NCBI RefSeq assembly: GCF_013409045.1
Contig: NZ_JACCBT010000001.1
Span: forward strand, 6,200,001-6,264,000
Reading direction: 5' to 3'
Length of the DNA: 64,000 nt
Source of the DNA: Actinomadura citrea
Lineage (GTDB): Bacteria; Actinomycetota; Actinomycetes; Streptosporangiales; Streptosporangiaceae
Shown piece after piece: positions 16,345 to 24,935 of this stretch. How positions within the stretch are numbered: position 1 is the first letter of the stretch; the number at the start of each line of letters is the position of its first letter. The notes under the pieces were generated by a model. That model was not told where the DNA came from. It saw only the letters and a list, made by a program, of their open reading frames with translations, and did no database searches. The position numbers were made by a program, and so were the translations under genes.

Positions 16345-17187
16345 TCAGTCGTCGGTGAGGCCCAGGCTCTCGGCCTCCTTGGTCAGCTGCGCGGCGGCCG
16401 CCGACGAGCCCGCCGCGTCGAGTTCGTGGGCGAGCTCCTCCAGCTCGCCGCCGCCCGCCATGAGGCCGGTGAGCTCCTCGCGGGTGATCTCCTCCTTGGT
16501 GTGGTATCCGATGCCGCGCCCCCGGTTGAGGATCAGGAAGCGGTCGCCGACCGGGTAGGCGTGGTGCGGGTTGTGGGTGATGAAGACGACCGCGAGGCCC
16601 CGTTCCCGCGCCTGAACGATGTAGCGCAGCACCACCCCGGCCTGCTTGACGCCGAGGGCGGCGGTGGGCTCGTCCAGGACGAGGGCCTCGGCGCCGAAGT
16701 GGACGGCGCGGGCGATGGCCACGCACTGCCGCTCGCCGCCCGACAGGGTCCCGATGGGCTGGTCCACGTCGCGCAGGTCGATGCCCATCGCGGCCATCTC
16801 CCGGTGGGTGGTCGCGCGCATGGCCCCGACGTCCAGGCGCCCGAAGCGCCCCCGCTTCTCCGAGCCGAGGAAGAAGTTGCGCCAGACCGGCATGAGCGGG
16901 ACGACCGCGAGGTCCTGGTAGACGGTCGCGATGCCGCGGTCGAGGGCGTCGCGGGGCGAACCGAAGCTCACCTCCTCGCCCCGCACCTCGTAGGTGCCGG
17001 TGTCATGGCGGTGCAGCCCGGCGACGACCTTGATGAGCGTGGACTTGCCGGCCCCGTTGTCGCCGAGGACGCAGGTGACCTCCCCTGCGGAGGCCTCCAG
17101 GTCCACGTCGCGCAACGCGATGACGTTGCCGTAGTTCTTGCCGACGCCGCTGAGCCTGATGAGCGGCGCCCCCTTCGCGTCCGTCAT
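16345..17187 (-). CDS. Sugar (probably inositol) ABC importer, ATPase
   Basis: This 280-residue protein is an ABC ATPase with Walker A GDNGAGKST (42-50), Q-loop region VYQDLAVVPLMPVWRNFFLG, signature LSGGERQ and Walker B LVLDEPTAALG. It has one nucleotide-binding domain, unlike the double-domain RbsA type, and probably works as a homodimer. It overlaps the permease gene by ATGA and is the last gene of the unit that starts at iolG, so myo-inositol import is the likely role. The last 40 residues (ELEELAHELDAAGSSAAAAQ) are a helical tail with no known function. Confidence 0.9.
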   Translation of the reverse strand: MTDAKGAPLIRLSGVGKNYGNVIALRDVDLEASAGEVTCVLGDNGAGKSTLIKVVAGLHRHDTGTYEVRGEEVSFGSPRDALDRGIATVYQDLAVVPLMPVWRNFFLGSEKRGRFGRLDVGAMRATTHREMAAMGIDLRDVDQPIGTLSGGERQCVAIARAVHFGAEALVLDEPTAALGVKQAGVVLRYIVQARERGLAVVFITHNPHHAYPVGDRFLILNRGRGIGYHTKEEITREELTGLMAGGGELEELAHELDAAGSSAAAAQLTKEAESLGLTDD

Positions 17188-18236
17188 GGCGACCGCTCCA
17201 CTCTGCGCCGCACGACCAGGTTGACCACGGTGGCGATCAGCAGCATCGCGCCGAGGAAGAACCGGAACCAGTCGGGGTTCCACTCGGCGTACACGATGCC
17301 CTTGTTCGTCATGCCGAAGATGAACGCGCCGATGGCCGCGCCGATCGCCGACCCGTAGCCGCCCGTGAGCAGGCATCCGCCGATGACCGCGCAGATGATG
17401 TAGAGGAACTCGTTGCCGACGCCCTCCCCCGACTGGACGGTCGCGAACGCGAACACCAGGTGCATCCCGGAGAACCACGCGCACAGCGCCACGCCCATGA
17501 ACAGGCCGATCTTCACGCGGTCGACGGGCACGCCCACCGCGCGGGCGCTGCCGGCGGCCCCGCCCACCGCGAAGATCCAGTTGCCGACGCGGGTGCGCAG
17601 CAGGAGCCAGGTGGCGATCGCCGTGAACAGCAGCCACCAGAACACCGTGATCTTGACGTTGACGCCGAGCACGTCCACGTCGGAGGCGAAGACCGCGCGG
17701 GCGGAGGCGAAGCCGTCCATGTCGCGGACGGAGTCGCTGGCGACGTTGCCGGTGAGCGCCTTCGTCACGCCGAGGTTCAGGCCCGCCAGCATGAAGAACG
17801 TGGCGAGCGTGATGATGAAGCTCGGCAGCCGCGTCCGGACGTACAGGACGCCGTTCACCATGCCGAGCGCCAGCGTCAGCACCAGCGAGATCACCACGCC
17901 CGCCCACACGTTCAGCGTGAGCTGGTAGGCGGTCAGCGCGGCGATCAGCGCCGAGGACGTCACCATCACCCCGGCGGACAGGTCGAACTCGCCGCCGATC
18001 ATCAGCAGCGACACCCCGACCGCCATGATCCCGAAGGTCGAGGCCGCGTACAGCACGGTGGAGAACGACCCGGCGCGCAGGAACGCGTCCGCGACGATCG
18101 AGAAGAACGCGAACAGCGCCACCGCGCCGAGCAGCGCGCCGAGCTCCGGGCGGCCCAGCAGCCGCCGCAGCGGCGACCGCCGGGCCAGGCGCTCGTCGGG
18201 GCGGGCCGCGGGCGGCCCGGCCACCGCCTGGGTCAT
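17184..18236 (-). CDS. Sugar (probably inositol) ABC importer, permease
   Basis: The 350-residue membrane protein has eight to ten hydrophobic segments and the RbsC/BPD_transp_2 hallmarks: SIVADAFLRAGSFSTVLYAA, GVSLLMIGGEFDLSAGVMV and GGYGSAIGAAIGAFIFGMTN. It forms the membrane channel of the importer. Its ATG overlaps the stop of the binding-protein gene and its stop overlaps the ATPase start, so the three are coupled. A region near residues 160-190 (ALTGNVASDSVRDMDGFASA) is an outward loop that splits the usual helix pattern. Confidence 0.9.
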   Translation of the reverse strand: MTQAVAGPPAARPDERLARRSPLRRLLGRPELGALLGAVALFAFFSIVADAFLRAGSFSTVLYAASTFGIMAVGVSLLMIGGEFDLSAGVMVTSSALIAALTAYQLTLNVWAGVVISLVLTLALGMVNGVLYVRTRLPSFIITLATFFMLAGLNLGVTKALTGNVASDSVRDMDGFASARAVFASDVDVLGVNVKITVFWWLLFTAIATWLLLRTRVGNWIFAVGGAAGSARAVGVPVDRVKIGLFMGVALCAWFSGMHLVFAFATVQSGEGVGNEFLYIICAVIGGCLLTGGYGSAIGAAIGAFIFGMTNKGIVYAEWNPDWFRFFLGAMLLIATVVNLVVRRRVERSP

Positions 18237-19222
18237 CGCGTCCCCCGGTTCGCGAACGCCTCCAGCTGAGCCGCGTTCTGCTTGGTCACGATCGCGGGCC
18301 CGGTCAGCACGGGGCGCCCGCCGCCGAGCACGTTGCCGTTGTTCTTCAGCAGCCACAGCTCGTCGACGGCCCCGTAGCCCTGCAGGTAGGGCTGCTGGTC
18401 GACGGCGAACTCGATCGCGCCGGAGTTGATCGAGGCGATGAGGTCCTTGTTCAGGTCGAACGTACCGATCTTGGCCTTGCTCCCGGTCTCCTTGACCGCG
18501 TCGACCGCGGTCGCGGCGAACGGGGCGCCGAGCGTGAGGATCCCGTCGATGCTCTTGTCGGCCTGGAGCTTGGCCGTGACGGACGACTTCACCTCCGGCA
18601 TGTTGGTGCCCTGGACGAACAGGTTCTGCAGGTCGCCGCCGAACGTCTTCTTCGCTCCGGCGCAGCGGTCCTCCAGGCCGACGTTGCCCTGCTCGTGGAC
18701 GACGCACAGCGCCTTCTTGGCGCCGATCTTCGCCAGCTCCGTGCCGGCCGCCTCACCGGCGATCGACTCGTCCTGCCCGAAGTGCGCCACCGCGCCGAGC
18801 TCGGCCGACTCCTCGGCGCCGGAGTTGATCGACACGACCGGCACCTTCGCGGCCGCGGCGCGGGCCAGCACGTCCTTCATCGCGTCCGGCTTGGCGAGGG
18901 TGACGATGATGCCGTCGACCTTCTTGTCGAGCGCGGCCTGGACGAGCTGGGCCTGCTTGCCGCCGTCCGGGTCGGCGGAGTAGAGGAACTCGACGTTGTC
19001 CTTGGCGGCGGCGGCCTTGGCCCCCTTCTGGACGATGTCCCAGAAGGTGTCGCCCGCGCCGGAGTGCGTGACCATCGCGATCTTCAACCGGGGGCCGGCG
19101 CCCTCCGGCGTCTCCTCGGACTTCTTGCCGCCCGAGCTGCTGCAGGCGCTCAGCGCCAGCAGCCCCGCGGCGGCCAGCACTGCGAGACCCCTGGACGTCC
19201 GACGCGCGAAAACGCCTCTCAT
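18233..19222 (-). CDS. Sugar (probably inositol) ABC importer, lipoprotein binding protein
   Basis: The 329-residue protein has an Arg-rich N-terminus, a hydrophobic core and the lipobox LSAC (C27), so it is a membrane-anchored lipoprotein. The mature part is a periplasmic-binding-protein type 1 fold of the ribose/inositol group: KIAMVTHSGAGDTFWDIVQK, VDGIIVTLAKPDAMKD, VVSINSGAEESAELG and SIDGILTLGAPFAATAVDAV. It is 45 bases downstream of iolD and in line with it, so myo-inositol is the expected ligand. A short separate ribosome binding site lies before its ATG. Confidence 0.88.
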   Translation of the reverse strand: MRGVFARRTSRGLAVLAAAGLLALSACSSSGGKKSEETPEGAGPRLKIAMVTHSGAGDTFWDIVQKGAKAAAAKDNVEFLYSADPDGGKQAQLVQAALDKKVDGIIVTLAKPDAMKDVLARAAAAKVPVVSINSGAEESAELGAVAHFGQDESIAGEAAGTELAKIGAKKALCVVHEQGNVGLEDRCAGAKKTFGGDLQNLFVQGTNMPEVKSSVTAKLQADKSIDGILTLGAPFAATAVDAVKETGSKAKIGTFDLNKDLIASINSGAIEFAVDQQPYLQGYGAVDELWLLKNNGNVLGGGRPVLTGPAIVTKQNAAQLEAFANRGTR

Positions 19223-19267
19223 CGGCTGCTCTCCGTTTCTCCCCGATTGGTCGGTCTGAGGAGTTGA

Positions 19268-21124
19268 TCACAGATGATGACGGCGCGTACCCCTATCCCT
19301 CTCATATCGGGCGCGAGCCTCCCGGGTGGAGTCCAGCGCCGACACCTCCGCGACCGGGACGTCCCACCATGCCGCACTGTCGGGGGTGCCCGCCAAGGGG
19401 TCCGTCTCAATGTGGACGACCGTGGTCCTGGGGGACTTGCGCGCCTGCTGGAGCGCGTCCCGCAGGTCGGTGGACGTGGCCGCGCGGATGACGTCGGCGC
19501 CGAGGCTGGCGGCGTTGGCGGCGAGGTCGAGGGGGATGGGGTCGCCGTCCAGGCCGGTGGGGGTGCGCAGGCGGTGGCGGGTGCCGAAGCGCTGGGCGCC
19601 GACGCTCTCGGAGAGGTTGCCGATGGAGGCGTAGCCGTGGTTCTGCACCAGGACCACGACGAGTCTGATCCCTTCGGCGGCGGCGGTGGTGAGCTCCTGG
19701 GCCATCATCAGGTAGGAGCCGTCACCGACCAGGACGAACACCTCGCGGTCGGGTGCGGCCATCTTCACCCCGAGACCGCCGGCGATCTCGTACCCCATGC
19801 AGGAGTAGCCGTACTCGACGTGGTAGCCCTTGGGGTCACGCGCCCGCCACAGCTTGTGCAGGTCACCGGGCATCGACCCGGCCGCGCACACCACCACGTC
19901 CCGCGGCCCGCTGACCTCGTTGACCGCCCCGATCACCTCGGCCTGGGTCAGCAACCCCCCGTCCCCGTCCTTGGGCGCGCAGGCCCGCTCGACCCTGGCG
20001 TTCCAGTCGGCCATCAGCGCCCGTGCACGCTCCCTGTAGCCCTGCGGGACGGTGTAGCCGGCCAGCGCCTCGTCCAGTGCCCGGATCGCTTCGCGGGCGT
20101 CGGCCACCACCGACAATCCCCCCAGCTTGACCGCGTCGGCGCGGGCGACGTTGATGTTGACGAACCTGACCGAAGGGTGAGCGAACAGACTGTGCGAGGC
20201 AGTGGTGAAATCGCTGTAACGCGTACCGATCCCGATCACCACATCAGCCTCACGCGCCAGCGCGTTGGCCGCCGTGGTCCCGGTCGCACCCACCGCCCCC
20301 ACCGAACCCCGGTGATCCCACGCCAGCGAACCCTTGCCCGCCTGGGTCTCGGCGACCGGAACACCCGTCCGCTCGGCCAACGCCCCCAACTCCCCAGTGG
20401 CACCGGAGTAGATCACCCCGCCGCCCGCCACGATCAACGGACGCTCCGCCCCCCGCACGATCGCCGCCGCCTCCTCCAGCACCGCCGGCTCAGGCACCGC
20501 ACGCCCCACCCGCCACACCCGCCGCGCGAACAACTCCTGCGGCCACTCGAACGCCTCGGCCTGCACATCCTGCGGCAGCGCCAACGTCACCGCCCCGGTC
20601 TCGGCCGGATCGGTCAACACCCGCATCGCCGCCAGCAACGCCCCCGGCAACTGCTCGGCCCGATTGATCCGATCCCAATACCTCGACACCGGCTTGAAGC
20701 AGTCGTTCACCGACACGTCATACGAGCGCGCATCCTCCAACTCCTGCAACACCGGATTCGCCGCACGCGTCGCGAACACATCACCCGGCAGCAACAACAC
20801 CGGCAACCGATTGACAGTCGCCAGCGCCGCACCCGTCACCATGTTCGTCGCACCCGGCCCGATCGACGTCGTACACGCCAACGTCGACAACCGGTCACTC
20901 ATCCGCGCGAACCCCGCCGCCGCATGCACCATCGCCTGCTCGTTACGCGCCATGTAATACGGCAGCTCACCACCATGCTCCAGCAGCGCCTGCCCCATCC
21001 CGGCCACATTGCCGTGCCCGAAAATCCCGAAACACCCCGCGAAGAACCGCCGCTCCACACCATCCCGCTCGCTGTACTGCACCGACAGGAAACGCACCAG
21101 CGCCTGACTCACCGTCAACCTCAT
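19268..21124 (-). CDS. iolD: 3D-(3,5/4)-trihydroxycyclohexane-1,2-dione hydrolase
   Basis: The 618-residue thiamine-pyrophosphate enzyme opens the ring of the inositol breakdown intermediate to 5-deoxyglucuronate. The N-terminal domain has FFAGCFGIFGHGNVAGMGQA and ARNEQAMVHAAAGFAR, including the glutamate that activates the cofactor. The C-terminal domain has the metal and diphosphate motif GDGSYLMMAQELTTAA and NHGYASIGNLSESVG. The ATG overlaps the iolB stop (ATGA). The upstream two thirds (about 19.9-21.1 kb) use GGT, GAT, TTG and GTG codons noticeably more than the downstream third and the flanking genes, which hints at recombination. This is a visual impression, not a calculation. Confidence 0.93.
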   Translation of the reverse strand: MRLTVSQALVRFLSVQYSERDGVERRFFAGCFGIFGHGNVAGMGQALLEHGGELPYYMARNEQAMVHAAAGFARMSDRLSTLACTTSIGPGATNMVTGAALATVNRLPVLLLPGDVFATRAANPVLQELEDARSYDVSVNDCFKPVSRYWDRINRAEQLPGALLAAMRVLTDPAETGAVTLALPQDVQAEAFEWPQELFARRVWRVGRAVPEPAVLEEAAAIVRGAERPLIVAGGGVIYSGATGELGALAERTGVPVAETQAGKGSLAWDHRGSVGAVGATGTTAANALAREADVVIGIGTRYSDFTTASHSLFAHPSVRFVNINVARADAVKLGGLSVVADAREAIRALDEALAGYTVPQGYRERARALMADWNARVERACAPKDGDGGLLTQAEVIGAVNEVSGPRDVVVCAAGSMPGDLHKLWRARDPKGYHVEYGYSCMGYEIAGGLGVKMAAPDREVFVLVGDGSYLMMAQELTTAAAEGIRLVVVLVQNHGYASIGNLSESVGAQRFGTRHRLRTPTGLDGDPIPLDLAANAASLGADVIRAATSTDLRDALQQARKSPRTTVVHIETDPLAGTPDSAAWWDVPVAEVSALDSTREARARYERDRGTRRHHL

Positions 21125-21978
21125 GAGCGTCCCTCCGGCGAGGTCAGGGGCAGCCGAGAGTCGACCGGCCGTCCCTCCCAGGTGTCGCGGATCCAGGCGT
21201 GCGCCGGGTCGTCGCAGATGCGCCACGCGCGCTCCGGCGAAGGCCCGGCCATCACGTTCAGGTAGTACAGGTCGTGCCCGGGCGGCGCCATCGACGGGCC
21301 GTGCCAGCCGTGCGGGATCAGCACGGCGTCGCCGCTGCGGACCTCCGCCAGCACGTCGATCGGACGTCCCGGCGACCCGTAGACGCGCTGGTAGGCCATG
21401 CCGTCCCGGGCGACCTCGAAGTAGTAGATCTCCTCCAGGACGGCCTCGTCGGGCGTCTGCTCGTCGTGCTTGTGCGGCGGGAACGACGACCAGCACCCGG
21501 CCGGGGTCAGGACCTCGCAGGCGATCAGCTTCTCGGCGAACGGGAACCCCTCCGGCGTCCCGAAATTGTTGACCTGCCGGCTCGCCGACCCCGCACCCCG
21601 CAACTCCACCGGGACCTTCTCGGCGGGCCCGTAGCGAGGCGCGAGCCGCCGCTCGCACCTGGCACCCGCCAGCGCGAACCGCCCGCGGCCACGGATCGTC
21701 ACCCGGGCGTCGCGCGGCACGTAAGCGAAATCGCTGACCCGGGCGAAGACGTCGTCGCGGCCCTCCAACTCGAACCGCTCACCGTCGCACTGCACGGCGC
21801 ACGACCCCGCCAACGGCAGCACGATCGTCTCGAACTCACCGGTGTCGAACTCGTGCGACCCGCCTTCCGGCAGCTCCAGCACCCGCAGCCCCGAATACGC
21901 CCAACCGGCCGACTCGGGTGTCACGACGAGCCCGTACGGGGCCTCCGCGGCCGTTCCGGCGGGCAGGTGGTACTTCAT
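21121..21978 (-). CDS. iolB: 5-deoxy-glucuronate isomerase
   Basis: The 285-residue protein has two cupin domains and converts 5-deoxy-D-glucuronate to 2-deoxy-5-keto-D-gluconate. Metal-binding residues are visible in PPHKHDEQTPDEAVLEEIYY and in LIPHGWHGPS. The start ATG sits behind AAGGAG and overlaps the iolC stop (ATGA); its own stop overlaps the iolD start. Length and motif order are normal for the family, with nothing broken. Confidence 0.93.
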   Translation of the reverse strand: MKYHLPAGTAAEAPYGLVVTPESAGWAYSGLRVLELPEGGSHEFDTGEFETIVLPLAGSCAVQCDGERFELEGRDDVFARVSDFAYVPRDARVTIRGRGRFALAGARCERRLAPRYGPAEKVPVELRGAGSASRQVNNFGTPEGFPFAEKLIACEVLTPAGCWSSFPPHKHDEQTPDEAVLEEIYYFEVARDGMAYQRVYGSPGRPIDVLAEVRSGDAVLIPHGWHGPSMAPPGHDLYYLNVMAGPSPERAWRICDDPAHAWIRDTWEGRPVDSRLPLTSPEGRS

Positions 21979-22910
21979 CTCGGCTCCTTGAGGAGTTCGT
22001 CGACCTCGTCTTGCGTGGGCATCGCGTCGGAGCAGGCGATGCGGGACGCGACGATCGCCCCTGCGGCGCCCGCGAACTCCACGAGCCGCCGCAGCTCCCA
22101 TCCGGCCAGGAGGCCGTGGCAGACGGCGCCGCCGAAGGCGTCCCCGGCGCCGAGCCCGTTGACGACGTCCACCTTGACCGGCGGCACCTCCACGACCTCG
22201 CCGGCCGTCGCCGCGAGGACGCCTTCCGGGCCCATCTTCACGATCGCGAGTTCCGGGCCGCGGGCCAGGATCGCGCGTGCGGCGGCGTGCGGCTCCCGCT
22301 CCCCGACGGCGACCTCGCACTCCTCGAGGTTTCCGACCGCGACCGTCGCCCGTTCCAAGGCGAGACCCGCCCAGTGCGGGGCCTCCGAGGGGTCGTCCCA
22401 CAGCATCGGCCGGTAGTCGAGGTCGATGACGGTCTGCCCGGGGTGCTCCCCCAGCGCGGTCAGGGTCGCCTCCCGGCTGGGCTCCTGCGAAAGGCCCGTG
22501 ACCGTGGCCCAGACGATGCGCGCCGAGCGGATCGCGTCGAGGTCCAGCTCGTCCGGGCGGATCTCCAGGTCGGGCGCCTTGGGGTAGCGGTAGAAGTACA
22601 GCGGGAAGTCGTCGGGCGGGAAGATCTCGCAGAAGGCCAGTGGCGTCGGCAGGCCGGGAACGGCGGTGACGAAGCGGTCGTCCACGCCGTAGCCCTGAAG
22701 GGCCTTGTGGATGAACCGGCCGAAGGGGTCCTCCCCCGTGCGCGTGATGACGGCGGCGCTGCGGCCGTACCTGGCCGCCGCCACGGCGACGTTGGTCGGG
22801 CTGCCGCCGAGGTACTTGCCGAACGACTCGACGTCCTCCAGCGGCGTGCCCACCTGGTGCGGATAGACGTCGACGCTGACCCGCCCCATCGTGATGAGGT
22901 CGAACGTCAT
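21975..22910 (-). CDS. iolC: 5-dehydro-2-deoxygluconokinase
   Basis: The 311-residue PfkB-family kinase phosphorylates 2-deoxy-5-keto-gluconate. The N-terminal motif is LITMGRVSVDVYPHQVG with YLGGSPTNVAVAAARYG, and the C-terminal ATP/anion-hole motif is NGLGAGDAFGGAV with the catalytic Asp. It is coupled by ATGA overlaps to both neighbours in the inositol unit. The aldolase step that follows (IolJ) and IolA are not encoded in this window. Confidence 0.93.
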   Translation of the reverse strand: MTFDLITMGRVSVDVYPHQVGTPLEDVESFGKYLGGSPTNVAVAAARYGRSAAVITRTGEDPFGRFIHKALQGYGVDDRFVTAVPGLPTPLAFCEIFPPDDFPLYFYRYPKAPDLEIRPDELDLDAIRSARIVWATVTGLSQEPSREATLTALGEHPGQTVIDLDYRPMLWDDPSEAPHWAGLALERATVAVGNLEECEVAVGEREPHAAARAILARGPELAIVKMGPEGVLAATAGEVVEVPPVKVDVVNGLGAGDAFGGAVCHGLLAGWELRRLVEFAGAAGAIVASRIACSDAMPTQDEVDELLKEPR

Positions 22911-23758
22911 CGGGCCACCCCGGCGAGGTAGTCGAGGCTCCTGCGGACGTCGCCGTACGGTCCGGCGCCCTGCGCGGGTTCGCCGGTCAGCACGGTGTCC
23001 TGCTCCATCACCCACCAGCCCTCGTAACCGGCGGCCTCCAGGGTCCGGATGAGGTCGGGGATGTCGATGTCGCCGTCCCCGAGCGGCCTGTACAGACCGT
23101 CCCGCACCGCGTTCGTGTACGTGATGTCTCCCTTGAGCACCTGCTGGGCGAGGCCCACGTCCACGTCCTTCAGATGGACGTGCGCTATGCGCGGCGCCGC
23201 GAAACGCGCCAGCCACACCGGATCGGTTCCGCCGACCAGTAGGTGCCCTGTGTCGAGGCAGAGCGGGATGCTGCATCCGCCCAGCACACGCTCGACCTCG
23301 GCGCGCCGCTCCACGACCGTCCCGACGTGAGGGTGCAGGGTGGCGAGCCGGCCGCGTTCGGCGGCGCGGGCGGCGATCGCGTCGAGGTTCTCAAGCAGCA
23401 CCGCCCACGCCTTGGTGTCGAGGACGGGACGCTCGTCGTATCCGTCGAGCCCGGTTGCGGCGGCCAGGACGAGGACACCGTCGATGTCGTCCAGCGCCTG
23501 CTCGACCACGGGCAGCGGGTCGAACGCAGGGTCGTGCAGGACGACAGGTACGAACGCCCCTACGAGACCCAGCCCGAAGGCGGTCAGCAATGCGTCCCGC
23601 TCTTGCGTGGCCGCGGGGAGGAAGCCGTCCGGCCCGAGTTCCGTCGCGGCGAGGCCGAGGTCGCGCATCTCGGCGAGCACCCGGCCCGGCTCCATCTGGT
23701 GACCCCAGCCGGGTACCTCGCACACGCCCCAGGAGATCGGCGCGCCGGCGACCCTCAC
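22907..23758 (-). CDS. Xylose-isomerase-like TIM-barrel protein, probable inosose dehydratase
   Basis: The 283-residue protein belongs to the sugar phosphate isomerase/epimerase fold: APISWGVCEVPGWGHQMEP, LAATELGPDGFLP, LHPHVGTVVE, LCLDTGHLLVGG and IAHVHLKDVD, with the metal-binding Glu/Asp/His pattern of the barrel. IolE (inosose dehydratase), IolI and IolH all share this fold. The pathway needs a dehydratase between IolG and IolD and no other candidate is in the unit, so IolE is the best guess; the N-terminal motif is not the classic IolE one. The GTG start overlaps the iolG stop (GTGA). Confidence 0.75.
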   Translation of the reverse strand: MRVAGAPISWGVCEVPGWGHQMEPGRVLAEMRDLGLAATELGPDGFLPAATQERDALLTAFGLGLVGAFVPVVLHDPAFDPLPVVEQALDDIDGVLVLAAATGLDGYDERPVLDTKAWAVLLENLDAIAARAAERGRLATLHPHVGTVVERRAEVERVLGGCSIPLCLDTGHLLVGGTDPVWLARFAAPRIAHVHLKDVDVGLAQQVLKGDITYTNAVRDGLYRPLGDGDIDIPDLIRTLEAAGYEGWWVMEQDTVLTGEPAQGAGPYGDVRRSLDYLAGVAR

Positions 23759-24765
23759 CGCCGTACCTCCTCGACGCCGACGATCCGCCCCTCCCGCATG
23801 GACAGTTCGCACGCCTCGGCGAGGTAGAACGCCTCCAGCGCCTCCTCCGGCGGGCACGGGTTGGCGCGGCGGCCCGCCACGACGTCCGCGAAGGCCCGCA
23901 GTTCGGCGTCGTAGGCGTCGGAGAAACGCTCCATGAAGCCGCCGTAGGGCGTCCTCGGCTGGTCCCCGTCCGGCAGCGCGGTCGCGGGCGTCCGGTCGTC
24001 CAGCCCGGCGATGACGCTGTCCTTGGACCCGAACAGTTCCAGGCGCGCGTCGTACCCGGCGGCGTTGTAGCGGGTGGCCGAGACCTGGCCGAGCGTCCCG
24101 TCGTCCAGGATGAGCAGCGCGGACCCGGTGTCGACGTCGCCGGCCTCGCGGAAGAAGTCGTCGCCGCGGTTGGCGCCCGCGGCCATCACCCGCACGACCT
24201 CGCGGCCGGTGACGAACCGGATCAGGTCCAGGTCGTGGATGAGGCAGTCGCGGAACAGCCCGCCGGACGTGGGGACGTACTCGGCCGGCGGCGGCGCCGG
24301 GTCGAAGCTGCACGAGCGGACGGTGTGCAGCCAGCCGAGCCGCCCGGACGCGAGGGCCTCGCGCGCCGCCGCGTTCCCGGCGTCGAACCGGCGCTGGAAC
24401 CCGACCTGCACCGGGACGCCGGCGCCTGCCGCCGACCGGACAATTTGGAACGTTCCATCAAGATCGGACGCGAGTGGTTTCTCGCAGAAGACGGGAGTTC
24501 GCGCGGTCACGGCCCGCTCCACCAGGGTCGCGTGCGCGTCCGTGGCCGCCGCGACGACCAGGCCGTCCAGTCCGGCGGAGAAGAGTCCCTCGACGGTGTC
24601 CAGGGCGGTGACCTCGGGCGGTCCCCCGCTCAGGCGCGCGGCGAGATCTCGGGCGCGCCCCGGATCCGCGTCCGCGATGACCACCGCCTTCACCTCGGGC
24701 AACTCTCGCAACGCGGCGGCGTGGCGCGCACCTATGCGCCCCGCGCCGGCCAGTCCGATCCTCAT
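23755..24765 (-). CDS. iolG: Gfo/Idh/MocA dehydrogenase, probable inositol 2-dehydrogenase
   Basis: The 336-residue NAD-dependent oxidoreductase starts with a Rossmann motif GAGRIG (7-12), has the family motif CEKPLA near residue 97, and the catalytic Asp/His stretch FRDCLIHDLDLIRF. It is the first gene of the inositol unit, which fits oxidation of myo-inositol to scyllo-inosose as the entry step. A perfect 12-bp palindrome, identical in type to the promoter operator, sits in its coding sequence at 24446-24457 and probably acts as an auxiliary operator. Scyllo-inositol or another cyclitol as substrate cannot be excluded. Confidence 0.88.
   Translation of the reverse strand: MRIGLAGAGRIGARHAAALRELPEVKAVVIADADPGRARDLAARLSGGPPEVTALDTVEGLFSAGLDGLVVAAATDAHATLVERAVTARTPVFCEKPLASDLDGTFQIVRSAAGAGVPVQVGFQRRFDAGNAAAREALASGRLGWLHTVRSCSFDPAPPPAEYVPTSGGLFRDCLIHDLDLIRFVTGREVVRVMAAGANRGDDFFREAGDVDTGSALLILDDGTLGQVSATRYNAAGYDARLELFGSKDSVIAGLDDRTPATALPDGDQPRTPYGGFMERFSDAYDAELRAFADVVAGRRANPCPPEEALEAFYLAEACELSMREGRIVGVEEVRR
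24446..24457. promoter_or_regulatory. Intragenic LacI-like operator in iolG
   Basis: TGGAACGTTCCA is a perfect palindrome with the central CG typical of LacI/GalR sites. It differs from the promoter operator at 24809-24820 in one base. The two centres are 363 bases apart, a distance over which a tetrameric repressor could loop DNA. Confidence 0.6.
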
Positions 24766-24801
24766 CGATCTCCTCCCGGTCGGTGGTCAGGTGGAGACAC
24801 G

Positions 24802-24830
24802 AGTCTGATGGAGCGTTCCAGTAGCGTCAA
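24802..24830 (-). promoter_or_regulatory. Promoter of the inositol unit with a LacI-like operator in the spacer
   Basis: On the minus strand a -35 box TTGACG (24830-24825) and a -10-like box CAGACT (24807-24802) are spaced by 17 bases. The spacer holds TGGAGCGTTCCA (24809-24820), a near-perfect dyad matching the perfect site inside iolG. The start codon of iolG is 37 bases past the -10 box. Repression by an unlinked LacI-type inositol regulator is the expected logic, by analogy with other sugar operons. Confidence 0.65.
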
Positions 24831-24935
24831 CGCCCCGACTGTCCGCCTCTCCGGTAATGGAGGTGTCCGAAATCCCGGCCGTTACTCGGGGCCCGCGGCT
24901 GTCGCCGGAGCCTTACCAAGCGCTAGTTTTGCCTT

